This document shows positions 1-5,058 of a stretch of 5,058 bases of DNA, piece by piece. The notes under the pieces were generated by a model. That model searched no databases. It was not told the DNA's origin and worked only from the letters and a program-made list of their open reading frames with translations. How positions within the stretch are numbered: position 1 is the stretch's first letter; every line of letters begins with the position of its first letter. This DNA comes from an uncultured Oscillospiraceae bacterium (GTDB taxonomy: Bacteria; Bacillota; Clostridia; Oscillospirales; Oscillospiraceae): contig CAAERF010000462.1 in NCBI GenBank assembly GCA_900758315.1, forward strand, positions 1 to 5,058, read 5' to 3'. The position numbers and the translations under genes were made by a program.

Positions 1-165
1 CCTGGCTGGACCTTTACCCGGGAGCAGCTTTACCGATATGCGATGCCCGATGACTTTGCTTCCGGCCTCGAAAGCGTCACCAGCCGGATCTACAAGATAC
101 GGAAGAAATTAAATATCAATGCGATTCAAACGGTATATGGATATGGTTATCGCTTTGAAAAGTAA
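1..165 (+). CDS. Response regulator, OmpR/PhoB family, C-terminal DNA-binding end (partial)
   Basis: The reading frame is open from the first base of the window and ends at TAA 163-165, giving the last 54 residues of a protein whose start is outside. The fragment reads as the end of a winged-helix DNA-binding domain: a FTREQLY segment before the recognition helix, a basic helix ESVTSRIYKIRKKL, and the closing wing hairpin QTVYGYGYRFEK, which is the usual C-terminus of OmpR/PhoB-type response regulators. Such proteins bind DNA as phosphorylated dimers under control of a sensor histidine kinase. The receiver domain is not visible, so a stand-alone winged-helix activator cannot be excluded. A terminator follows immediately, so this gene belongs to a separate upstream unit and nothing in the sequence links it to the transport operon. 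Confidence 0.85.
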   Translation, partial: PGWTFTREQLYRYAMPDDFASGLESVTSRIYKIRKKLNINAIQTVYGYGYRFEK

Positions 166-180
166 GGGAACAAGCAAGAA

Positions 181-212
181 AGCGGCCTTTGTATTATAGC
201 AAGGGCCGTTTT
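181..212 (+). terminator. Intrinsic terminator after the response regulator gene
   Basis: CGGCCTTTG (183-191) pairs with CAAGGGCCG (200-208) across an 8-nt loop, with one G-U wobble, and is followed directly by TTTT (209-212). The outer AG (181-182) can pair with the first two U residues. It lies 15 nt after the stop codon of the response regulator and before the next promoter, so it should separate the two transcription units. Confidence 0.85.
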
Positions 213-242
213 CGATTTGTGCGGATAGGAAAACATCAATAA

Positions 243-283
243 TTCCAACCAAACGGAATAAAGTCGTCTAAACGGAATAGACA
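243..283 (+). promoter_or_regulatory. Putative AraC-type operator, copy A (two half-sites ending in the -35)
   Basis: The 10-mer AAACGGAATA occurs twice, at 251-260 and 270-279, exactly 19 bp apart, and the second copy runs into the predicted -35 box (278-283). The first copy is preceded by TTCCAACC (243-250). The same layout recurs at 4032-4072, with TTCCnnCCAAACGG, then ACGGA, then GACA in identical register; I count 26 identical positions of 41 without gaps. AraC-family activators commonly bind two direct-repeat half-sites with the promoter-proximal one overlapping the -35. An AraC-family gene lies in the operon driven from here, so it is the natural candidate to bind. That binding is inferred. 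Confidence 0.65.
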
Positions 284-306
284 GGCAGGGAGGCCCTCGG
301 TAAAAT
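278..306 (+). promoter_or_regulatory. Predicted promoter of the ECF transporter-AraC operon
   Basis: TAGACA (278-283) matches five of six bases of the TTGACA -35 consensus. A 17-bp spacer follows, then TAAAAT (301-306), which matches five of six bases of TATAAT. Transcription would begin near 312-314, leaving a leader of about 73-75 nt before the ATG at 387. It is the only good -35/-10 pair I found in this intergenic region, and the direct repeats abut it on the upstream side. Confidence 0.7.
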
Positions 307-310
307 ACAT

Positions 311-346
311 CGTGTGAGATGGACGCCCGGCGTCCTATTTTTCACG
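311..346 (+). promoter_or_regulatory. Leader hairpin with embedded terminator-like core
   Basis: GGACGC (321-326) pairs perfectly with GCGTCC (330-335) around a CCG loop and is followed by TATTTTT (336-342), which resembles a short intrinsic terminator inside the 5' leader. The hairpin can extend: CGTG (311-314) pairs with CACG (343-346), and GAGAT (316-320) pairs with the U-tract, with two G-U wobbles, one T-T mismatch at 315/342 and one bulged T at 336. The predicted start site lies at the base of this structure. It could be an attenuator, a 5'-end stabilising structure, or a weak terminator passed by most polymerases. Confidence 0.45.
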
Positions 347-351
347 AAGAA

Positions 352-368
352 AGTTAGTGCAATCTAAC
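352..368 (+). promoter_or_regulatory. Palindromic element in the operon leader, copy A of a shared 17-mer
   Basis: GTTAG (353-357) and CTAAC (364-368) form an inverted repeat around TGCAAT, just upstream of the ribosome binding site. The 17 bases 352-368 match 4102-4118 at 14 positions, with shared pattern AGTTAGyGCAAkCwAAC. This may be a second operator, for example for a metal-responsive repressor, or a small RNA hairpin near the ribosome binding site. Confidence 0.4.
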
Positions 369-386
369 CAAAAAGGAGAGAACATT

Positions 387-992
387 ATGTCTGAACCAGT
401 CAAGGGCCGCGGGATGAGCGGCAAGGATGTCATTACCGTGGGGATTTTCTCCGCCATTTACTTTGTCATCAACTTTGCCTTTATGCTTCTGGGCGGGCTG
501 CACCCGCTGCTTTGGATCTTGATGCCGGGCTTTATCGCTCTGTTTACCGGCATTCCATATCTCATGATGTGCGCCAAGGTGCAGAAGGTGGGCTCCGTCC
601 TGCTGATGGGACTCATCACGGGCCTCATTTACTATGTCACCGGGCAATTCACCGTTGTAATCCTGGTGTCCTTCGTTCTGGCCTGCGGCCTGGCGGAAAT
701 TACCCGTGTCATCACCCACTACCGGAGCATGGCCGGCAACCTGGTATCCTTTGTGCTGTTCTCTGTGGGCATGGTGGGCTCTCCGCTCCCGATCTGGCTG
801 ATGCGGGAGGACTTCCTGCGGCAGATCACAGAACAAGGGATGCCGGCGGACTATGTGAACACTCTGGCGGCCCTTTCCTCCAATGGGATGCTGATCGTTC
901 TGTTCCTGGCTCCTGTTGTTGGAGCGGTCATCGGCGGCATCCTTGCCCGCGCCATGTTCCGCAAGCACTTTGAAAAGGCTGGCCTGGTGTAA
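387..992 (+). CDS. ECF transporter S component, MptD/Trep_Strep-type
   Basis: This 201-residue integral membrane protein is the likely substrate-binding (S) subunit of an energy-coupling factor importer. About six hydrophobic segments are visible, roughly at residues 13-35, 41-60, 67-84, 87-105, 117-138 and 166-190, with a short basic C-terminus. The N-terminal segment DVITVGIFSAIYFVINF, the GGLHPLLWILMP stretch and overall length fit the Trep_Strep (MptD-like) family, whose substrate is not firmly established. S components bind the small molecule in the membrane and tumble when engaged by EcfT and the ATPases. ATG 387 is chosen because AGGAGAG (374-380) lies 6 nt upstream; an in-frame GTG at 357 would place that site inside the gene. 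It is the first gene of the operon, with EcfT starting one base after its stop. Family call is by recognition, not search. Confidence 0.85.
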   Translation: MSEPVKGRGMSGKDVITVGIFSAIYFVINFAFMLLGGLHPLLWILMPGFIALFTGIPYLMMCAKVQKVGSVLLMGLITGLIYYVTGQFTVVILVSFVLACGLAEITRVITHYRSMAGNLVSFVLFSVGMVGSPLPIWLMREDFLRQITEQGMPADYVNTLAALSSNGMLIVLFLAPVVGAVIGGILARAMFRKHFEKAGLV

Positions 993-993
993 G

Positions 994-1668
994 ATGGGGA
1001 ACGGGAAGAACTCGATCTTTGACCCGAGAGCTGGACTGTGGATTCTGATCGCCGCCAATATCATCGCGTTCAGCGACCATACTCTGTGGGTGGAACTGGC
1101 ACTGATTGCTCTGCTGCTGGCGTTGATGATCGTCCACAGAAGATTTACAATGGCAGTCAAATGGGCTGTTGGATATTGCGCCCTGCTGGTCTTTCAACAG
1201 ATGATCCTGCCGGCGTCGCCTATGATCATCGCCACCAGTTTTACCATCTTTGCCACCTATACCCGCCGGATGTTCCCCTGCCTGATGACCGGATCGCTGA
1301 TGTTGAAATGCACCCCTCTGCGGTACCTGATCGTAGGGCTGCGGCAGTTACATATTCCCCAGAAGCTGATCGTGGCTATATCCGTGACACTGCGGTACTT
1401 CCCCGCTATCCGGGAGGAGATCGGCCACATCCGGGACGCGATGAAGCTGCGGAATATCCGGGGGTTCAGCCGCTTGGAGTGTACGGTGATGCCCCTCATG
1501 GTGTCCGCTACGGAGACGGCGGAGGAGCTCTCCGCGGCGGCCGTGACCCGAGGAATCGAAAATCCAGCCCGAAAGACCAGCGCCGTGTCCTTGCGTCTAA
1601 TGCCGGTGGACTTGATTGGGATGCTGTTGGTCCTGGCCTTGCTGATAGGCTCATTTGTGGTACAATAA
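994..1668 (+). CDS. ecfT: ECF transporter transmembrane coupling protein EcfT
   Basis: A 224-residue membrane protein that should couple ATP hydrolysis by the neighbouring ATPase to movement of the S component. Hydrophobic segments occupy about residues 13-29, 31-47, 53-70, 75-90 and 205-223. The cytoplasmic region between them holds two coupling-helix motifs of the type that docks into EcfA grooves: AMKLRNIRG (149-157), and AAVTRG (182-187) with Thr where the usual motif has Ala-Arg-Gly. The stretch LIVAISVTLRYFPAIREEI before the first motif is also typical of EcfT. Start ATG 994 lies one base past the S-component stop (990-992) and has no strong ribosome binding site of its own, so translation is probably coupled. 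Slightly shorter than many housekeeping EcfT proteins, as usual for dedicated systems encoded with their own S component. Confidence 0.88.
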   Translation: MGNGKNSIFDPRAGLWILIAANIIAFSDHTLWVELALIALLLALMIVHRRFTMAVKWAVGYCALLVFQQMILPASPMIIATSFTIFATYTRRMFPCLMTGSLMLKCTPLRYLIVGLRQLHIPQKLIVAISVTLRYFPAIREEIGHIRDAMKLRNIRGFSRLECTVMPLMVSATETAEELSAAAVTRGIENPARKTSAVSLRLMPVDLIGMLLVLALLIGSFVVQ

Positions 1669-1675
1669 GGGGGAG
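1668..1675 (+). promoter_or_regulatory. Ribosome binding site deciding the EcfA start
   Basis: The purine run AGGGGGAG lies 5 nt upstream of ATG 1681 and supports that start. An in-frame GTG at 1675 would overlap this run and have no site of its own. Confidence 0.7.
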
Positions 1676-1680
1676 TGACA

Positions 1681-3063
1681 ATGATAGGTTTGGAACAGGT
1701 TTCCTTTGGCTATGGAGAAAAACAGGAAACGCTTTCCCATGTCAGCGCCACTGTTGCCCGCGGAGAGTGCGTCCTGCTGTGCGGGGCCTCCGGCTGCGGA
1801 AAGACCACAGTGACGAAGCTGATCAACGGCCTGATCCCGGCTTTTACTCCCGGATGCCGTCTGGAGGGACAGGTGATGGTAAACGGGCTTGTGCCGCGGG
1901 AAACCCCCATGTATGAACTGGCCCAGCGGGTAGGCTCTGTGTTTCAAAATCCAAAGTCCCAGTTTTTTAATCTGGACACCGACAGCGAATTGGCCTTTGG
2001 GCTGGAAAATGAGGGCCGTCCGCCGGAAGAGATCCGCCGCCGCGTGGAGCGGGTCGCAGAAACGCTGCATCTCCAGGACCTGCGGGGAAAAAACATCTTT
2101 TCTCTGTCCGGTGGGCAAAAGCAGCTTCTGGCTTTTGGCTCCGTCTATGCCATGGGCCCCGAAATCTATGTGCTGGACGAGCCGACAGCCAATCTGGACC
2201 GGGAGGCCATTGCCCGGCTCCACGACCAGATCGCCGCTTTGAAGCGGCAGGGCTGCACAATCGTGGTGGCGGAGCATCGTCTGTACTTTCTCACCGATCT
2301 CATTGACCGGGCGTTTTACCTTCGGGATGGCGTGTTGGAGCGCATCTTCACCGGGGAACAGTTTCGCAGCCTGCCAGACTCGGAGCGGGAGGCCCTGGGG
2401 CTGCGTACTCTGACCCCAGCGGTATGCACGCTCCCCTCTGTGGAATCGGCCGGCAGCGAAGAAGGGCTGTCTGTGGAGGGCTTAACCTGCAGCTTCCGCA
2501 AAGGAGCTCCCGTGTTCCGGGATCTGTCCTTTTCCGCCCGCCCCGGCGAGGTGGTGGCAATCACCGGACCCAACGGCGTGGGCAAGACCACACTTTCCCG
2601 CTGCCTTTGCGGGCTGCTGAAAGAACAAGCGGGACAAATTCTGCTGAACGGAAAGCCTCTGGATCGAAAAGGCCGCCAGCGGTCGGCTTTCTGCGTCATG
2701 CAGGATGTAAACCATCAGCTGTTCTCCGACAGCGTGTGGGGAGAGTGCCGGATGTCCGCGCCGGAGGCATCTGACAATCAGATTTCGGAGGTGCTGGACA
2801 GCCTCCACCTGCTGTCCTTTCGGGAGCGGCATCCGATGTCGCTCTCCGGGGGGCAGAAGCAGAGGCTGGCAGTGGCTACGGCCCTGCTGTCGGAGAAGCC
2901 TGTGCTGATTTTTGACGAGCCTACCAGCGGTTTGGACTATGCCCGCATGGTGGAGGTGTCCGGGGTAATCCGCAGTCTGGCAAGGCATGGGCGGATTGTT
3001 CTGGTGGTCACCCATGACCAGGAATTCATGCAGAGAGCCTGTGACCGGGTGCTGCGGTTGTAA
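1681..3063 (+). CDS. ECF transporter ATPase, fused EcfA-EcfA' (two ABC domains)
   Basis: A 460-residue protein carrying two complete ABC ATPase domains in one chain, so it can supply both ATP sites of an ECF module without a second ATPase gene. Domain 1 shows Walker A GASGCGKT (35-42), Q-loop Gln89 in VFQNP, signature LSGGQ (142-146), Walker B with VLDE (164-167) and switch His199. A linker of roughly 50 residues (215-263) follows. Domain 2 shows Walker A GPNGVGKT (296-303), Q-loop Gln341, signature LSGGQ (388-392), Walker B with FDE (411-413) and switch His445. All catalytic residues look intact in both halves, so both sites may hydrolyse ATP. Both domains look like CbiO/EcfA rather than importers with periplasmic binding proteins. 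ATG 1681 is preferred over GTG 1675. The gene follows ecfT by 12 nt and precedes the AraC gene by 13 nt. Confidence 0.9.
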   Translation: MIGLEQVSFGYGEKQETLSHVSATVARGECVLLCGASGCGKTTVTKLINGLIPAFTPGCRLEGQVMVNGLVPRETPMYELAQRVGSVFQNPKSQFFNLDTDSELAFGLENEGRPPEEIRRRVERVAETLHLQDLRGKNIFSLSGGQKQLLAFGSVYAMGPEIYVLDEPTANLDREAIARLHDQIAALKRQGCTIVVAEHRLYFLTDLIDRAFYLRDGVLERIFTGEQFRSLPDSEREALGLRTLTPAVCTLPSVESAGSEEGLSVEGLTCSFRKGAPVFRDLSFSARPGEVVAITGPNGVGKTTLSRCLCGLLKEQAGQILLNGKPLDRKGRQRSAFCVMQDVNHQLFSDSVWGECRMSAPEASDNQISEVLDSLHLLSFRERHPMSLSGGQKQRLAVATALLSEKPVLIFDEPTSGLDYARMVEVSGVIRSLARHGRIVLVVTHDQEFMQRACDRVLRL

Positions 3064-3076
3064 AAGGAGAAATTTC

Positions 3077-4027
3077 ATGCTGGAGCAAGTAATGGCAGAC
3101 AGCGGATTCCCTGTCCCACTGGTGGAGGGCGGAGACTGCCGGGTCTTTCAGTTTCACAGCGGTACCGGAGAGGGGATCATGACACAATACGACCTGTTCC
3201 CCGGTGTATCCCTGATGTACAACGATTTCCATATGGAGAGCTATGATTCCGCGTTCCATACAACGGAGGATCTTCTGTGCATTGATTACTGCCGCCAGGG
3301 GCGCATGGAGTACCCTGCCGGCCCGGATGCGTACTCCTATGTGGAGGCGGGCGACCTGAAGCTGGACCGGCGGCTGGAGCACCAGGGCCATTTTACCTTC
3401 CCCCTTGCCCACTATCACGGGATCACAGTTGGTTTTGCGCTCCCCCAGGCCGCCCAATCGCTGAAGGAGTGGATACGGGAATTTCCGGTGGATCTGGCCC
3501 GGCTCCAGGATAAATTCTGCGCCAGCCGCCATCCCAAGGTGCTCCATGGGGCGCCCTCCATTGATCACATTTTTCAGGAGCTCTACGCGGTGCCGGAACA
3601 GATCAAGCTCCCTTATTTCCGTATCAAGGTGCTGGAATTGCTCCTGTATCTGGACGCGCTGGAACTGCCAAAGGATGCGGAAAAGCCTTACTTCTATAAA
3701 TCCCAGGTGGAAAAAGTGAAGGCCGTCCATCGGTTATTGACGGGGGAGCTGGAACGCCACTATACGATTGCGGAATTGTCCGAACGGTTTTCTGTCCCGG
3801 CTACGGCGCTGAAGGAGTGCTTCAAGTCGATTTATGGGCAGCCCATCAACACCTATATGCGTAATTTCCGCATGGACCAGGCCGCGCTTCTGCTCCAGCA
3901 GGAGCCTCAAATGGGAGTGGCAGAGATCGCCGGCCGGGTAGGTTATGACAGCTCCAGCAAATTTGCCGCCGCATTCAAGGAAGTCAAGGGCAAGACGCCT
4001 CTGGAGTACCGGCGGGAAAGCCAATAA
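3077..4027 (+). CDS. AraC-family transcriptional regulator
   Basis: A 316-residue regulator. The C-terminal third is an AraC/XylS DNA-binding domain with two helix-turn-helix units: the first about residues 229-265 (YTIAELSERFSVPATALKECFKSIYG begins it), the second about 280-313, with the family hallmark AGRVGYDSSSKFAAAFKEVKGKTPLEYRR region (GY at 289-290, F300, P308). The N-terminal 200 residues are a probable ligand-sensing domain and resemble, in length and in the LLCIDYCRQGRMEY segment, PchR/YbtA-type regulators that respond to ferric siderophores; this resemblance is by eye. ATG 3077 has AGGAGA (3065-3070) 6 nt upstream. It is the last gene of the ECF operon and should control that operon and the ABC transporter downstream through the matched operators, making it positively autoregulated if it is an activator. 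Effector unknown. Confidence 0.88.
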   Translation: MLEQVMADSGFPVPLVEGGDCRVFQFHSGTGEGIMTQYDLFPGVSLMYNDFHMESYDSAFHTTEDLLCIDYCRQGRMEYPAGPDAYSYVEAGDLKLDRRLEHQGHFTFPLAHYHGITVGFALPQAAQSLKEWIREFPVDLARLQDKFCASRHPKVLHGAPSIDHIFQELYAVPEQIKLPYFRIKVLELLLYLDALELPKDAEKPYFYKSQVEKVKAVHRLLTGELERHYTIAELSERFSVPATALKECFKSIYGQPINTYMRNFRMDQAALLLQQEPQMGVAEIAGRVGYDSSSKFAAAFKEVKGKTPLEYRRESQ

Positions 4028-4031
4028 ATTT

Positions 4032-4072
4032 TTCCGTCCAAACGGGACCAGACCGGCAGGACGGAGCGGACA
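4032..4072 (+). promoter_or_regulatory. Putative AraC-type operator, copy B
   Basis: TTCCGTCCAAACGG (4032-4045) matches 12 of 14 bases of the copy at 243-256. ACGGA (4061-4065) and GACA (4069-4072) then recur at exactly the same distances as in copy A. The second half-site is less perfect here (GGACGGAGCG against AAACGGAATA). The element begins 5 nt after the AraC stop codon and ends in the -35 box, the position expected for a class II-like AraC activator site. Confidence 0.65.
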
Positions 4073-4095
4073 GAGGAAGAAGAATTTCTTATAAT
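4067..4095 (+). promoter_or_regulatory. Predicted promoter of the ABC transporter gene
   Basis: A perfect -10 box TATAAT (4090-4095) sits 17 bp downstream of CGGACA (4067-4072), a weak -35 matching four of six consensus bases. Start of transcription is expected near 4101-4103, leaving a leader of about 50 nt. A poor -35 with an operator-like element directly upstream suggests dependence on an activator. Confidence 0.75.
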
Positions 4096-4135
4096 CGTTG
4101 TAGTTAGCGCAAGCAAACTACAACGATTTTTCTTT
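4093..4135 (+). terminator. Strong intrinsic terminator after the AraC gene, overlapping the next promoter
   Basis: The 13-base arm 4093-4105 pairs perfectly with 4116-4128. After an A-A mismatch, two G-C pairs close a GCAA tetraloop (4109-4112). The U-rich tail TTTCTTT (4129-4135) follows; the preceding two T residues are in the stem. Transcripts reading through from the AraC gene would form the whole hairpin. The left arm overlaps the -10 box (4090-4095) and the expected start site, so transcripts begun at the local promoter would lack most of that arm. Confidence 0.85.
4102..4118 (+). promoter_or_regulatory. Copy B of the shared 17-mer at the predicted start site
   Basis: These 17 bases match 352-368 at 14 positions. 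Copy B covers the predicted transcription start of the ABC gene and the apical part of the terminator hairpin. Its palindrome is GTTAG against CAAAC, one mismatch less regular than copy A. It could be an operator for a second regulator or simply a hairpin sequence. Confidence 0.35.
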
Positions 4136-4151
4136 GAGAGGAGTATTGCAC

Positions 4152-5058
4152 ATGAAGGAACGAACTTGGCTCGGTATCCTGCTCTCCTTCGCCGCACCCT
4201 GCCGGGGGAAGATGGCCGGGTCTGTGGTACTGGCGATTCTCAGTGTGGCCGGGGGCTTCGTACCGTATCTCGGCGTTTACCAGATCATCCGGCTCTTTCT
4301 GGAGCGTCAGGCGGACTGGGAGGGCATTGTATTTTGGTGCGGCGTGTGTCTGGCCGGCTACGCCGTCAAGGTGGCGGGATATGCCCTGTCCACCATGCTG
4401 GCCCATGTATCCGCCTACACGATTTTGGAGGGTCTGCGCCTTCAGGTGGCGGACCGGCTGATGGGGGCGCCGCTGGGCGAGGTGGAAAACCGGCCCATTG
4501 GCTCCATGAAGAGCACCATCGTGGACCGTATTGAAGATGTGGAGCCGCCTCTGGCTCACATGATCCCGGAACTCAGTTCCAATCTTCTGCTGCCTCTGGT
4601 CGTGGTCATCGCCATGTTCGCCATCGACTGGCGGATGGGCCTCGCCCTGCTGGTAACCATCCCGGTGGCGCTCATCCCCATGACCTTCGGGATGCGGACC
4701 TATAACAAGAATTACGCCGCCTACATGGAGGCCAACGCCCATGTGAACAGCGTGATCGTGGAATATGTAGAGGGCATTCAGGTGGTGAAGGCGTTCAGCC
4801 AGGGGGAGCGGTCCTATCAGAAATTTGCCCAGGCGGTGGCCTCCTTCCGGGATTTCACCATGGGATGGTTCCGCTGCACCTGGGCTTCCATGAATCTGTG
4901 CCTGTCCATTTTGCCGACCACCCTGCTGGGGACCCTGCCGGCGGGCGTCGCGCTCTATCAGGCGGGGATACTGGACCCGGCCCAGGTGACGCTCTGCCTG
5001 ATGCTGGCCCTGGGAATTGTGTCCCCCCTGATGAGCGCCACCGCCTACATCAAGATCG
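4152..5058 (+). CDS. Exporter-fold ABC transporter, membrane domain (partial, runs off the window)
   Basis: An open frame from ATG 4152 to the window edge gives 302 residues, the transmembrane domain of an ABC transporter of exporter (type IV) fold. Hydrophobic segments lie near residues 22-46, 58-82, 141-160, 162-182, 244-269 and 278-295, six in all, as in the family. The cytoplasmic stretch with SMKSTIVDRIEDVE (118-131) and the segment VNSVIVEYVEGIQVVKAFSQ (198-217) are typical of the coupling-helix regions. The ATPase domain expected next is outside, so its motifs cannot be checked. AGAGGAG (4137-4143) lies 8 nt before the ATG. Exporter-fold pairs beside AraC regulators include YbtP/YbtQ of yersiniabactin uptake, which import; this gene may likewise be one half of such a heterodimer, with its partner downstream. 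Export of a drug or peptide is the alternative. Confidence 0.85.
   Translation, partial: MKERTWLGILLSFAAPCRGKMAGSVVLAILSVAGGFVPYLGVYQIIRLFLERQADWEGIVFWCGVCLAGYAVKVAGYALSTMLAHVSAYTILEGLRLQVADRLMGAPLGEVENRPIGSMKSTIVDRIEDVEPPLAHMIPELSSNLLLPLVVVIAMFAIDWRMGLALLVTIPVALIPMTFGMRTYNKNYAAYMEANAHVNSVIVEYVEGIQVVKAFSQGERSYQKFAQAVASFRDFTMGWFRCTWASMNLCLSILPTTLLGTLPAGVALYQAGILDPAQVTLCLMLALGIVSPLMSATAYIKI

Noticed and set aside
251..279. Start of a CRISPR array or tandem repeat
   Set aside because: There are only two 10-bp copies 19 bp apart, and they sit against a promoter; the same spacing recurs before the ABC gene, which fits an operator.
352..368. Canonical DtxR/IdeR iron box
   Set aside because: The GTTAG and CTAAC arms are 6 bp apart, whereas the known consensus has a different arm spacing; kept only as an unassigned shared element.
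357..386. GTG start extending the S component by 10 residues
   Set aside because: The extension would translate the AGGAGAG ribosome binding site that properly serves ATG 387.
166..386. Riboswitch (for example cobalamin, thiamine or other vitamin type) in the ECF leader
   Set aside because: ECF operons often carry one, but the predicted leader is only about 75 nt and I see no conserved riboswitch core.
354..1160. Long open frame on the minus strand
   Set aside because: It lies opposite the S-component and EcfT genes, which have family-typical proteins and ribosome binding sites; its translation is polar, rich in His, Gln and Arg, with no recognisable domain. It is a by-product of GC-rich codon use.
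2482..3078. Minus-strand open frame of 198 codons opposite the ATPase gene
   Set aside because: The plus strand encodes all ABC ATPase motifs across this stretch; the antisense translation shows no family features.
4104..4742. Minus-strand open frame of 212 codons at the ABC transporter
   Set aside because: The plus strand gives a coherent six-segment ABC membrane domain; the antisense product is a His/Gln/Gly-rich shadow.

Overview
The window is GC-rich, densely coding, single-stranded (+) bacterial DNA with strong AGGAG-type ribosome binding sites, U-tailed terminators and sigma-70/A-type promoters. Protein style and gene order (a Trep_Strep/MptD-type ECF S component, EcfT, a fused double ATPase, an AraC regulator, then an exporter-fold ABC transporter) suggest a Firmicute of the class Clostridia, plausibly a gut Oscillospiraceae-like lineage. 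That taxonomic guess rests on style and synteny, not on a search.

Layout. Positions 1-165 are the last 54 codons of an OmpR/PhoB-type response regulator, closed by an intrinsic terminator (181-212). A 221-nt gap (166-386) holds that terminator, a predicted promoter (-35 at 278, -10 at 301) preceded by a 10-bp direct repeat, and a structured leader. Then comes a tight four-gene operon: S component (387-992), EcfT (994-1668), EcfA-EcfA' fused ATPase (1681-3063) and an AraC-family regulator (3077-4027). The gap 4028-4151 holds a second promoter (-35 at 4067, -10 at 4090) overlapped by a strong terminator hairpin (4093-4131). From 4152 to the window edge runs the membrane half of an exporter-fold ABC transporter whose ATPase half lies outside.

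How the parts may work together. The three ECF genes form a complete importer: substrate-binding membrane protein, transmembrane coupling protein, and both ATPase sites in one chain. The AraC protein sits between the two transporter units. The two promoters share an operator-like element: two half-sites 19 bp apart, a -35 and a -10, all in the same register (constant offset of 3789 bp between copies). The simplest model is that the AraC protein, probably bound to the transported ligand, activates both promoters, which would also give positive autoregulation because its own gene is in the first operon. The arrangement resembles siderophore/metallophore loci in which an AraC regulator (YbtA, PchR type) controls exporter-fold importers (YbtP/YbtQ type), but the substrate cannot be read from this sequence.

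The most notable points are the matched twin promoters, a terminator whose left arm overlaps the second promoter's -10 and start site so that only upstream read-through should be terminated, and a second 17-bp element shared by the two intergenic regions.
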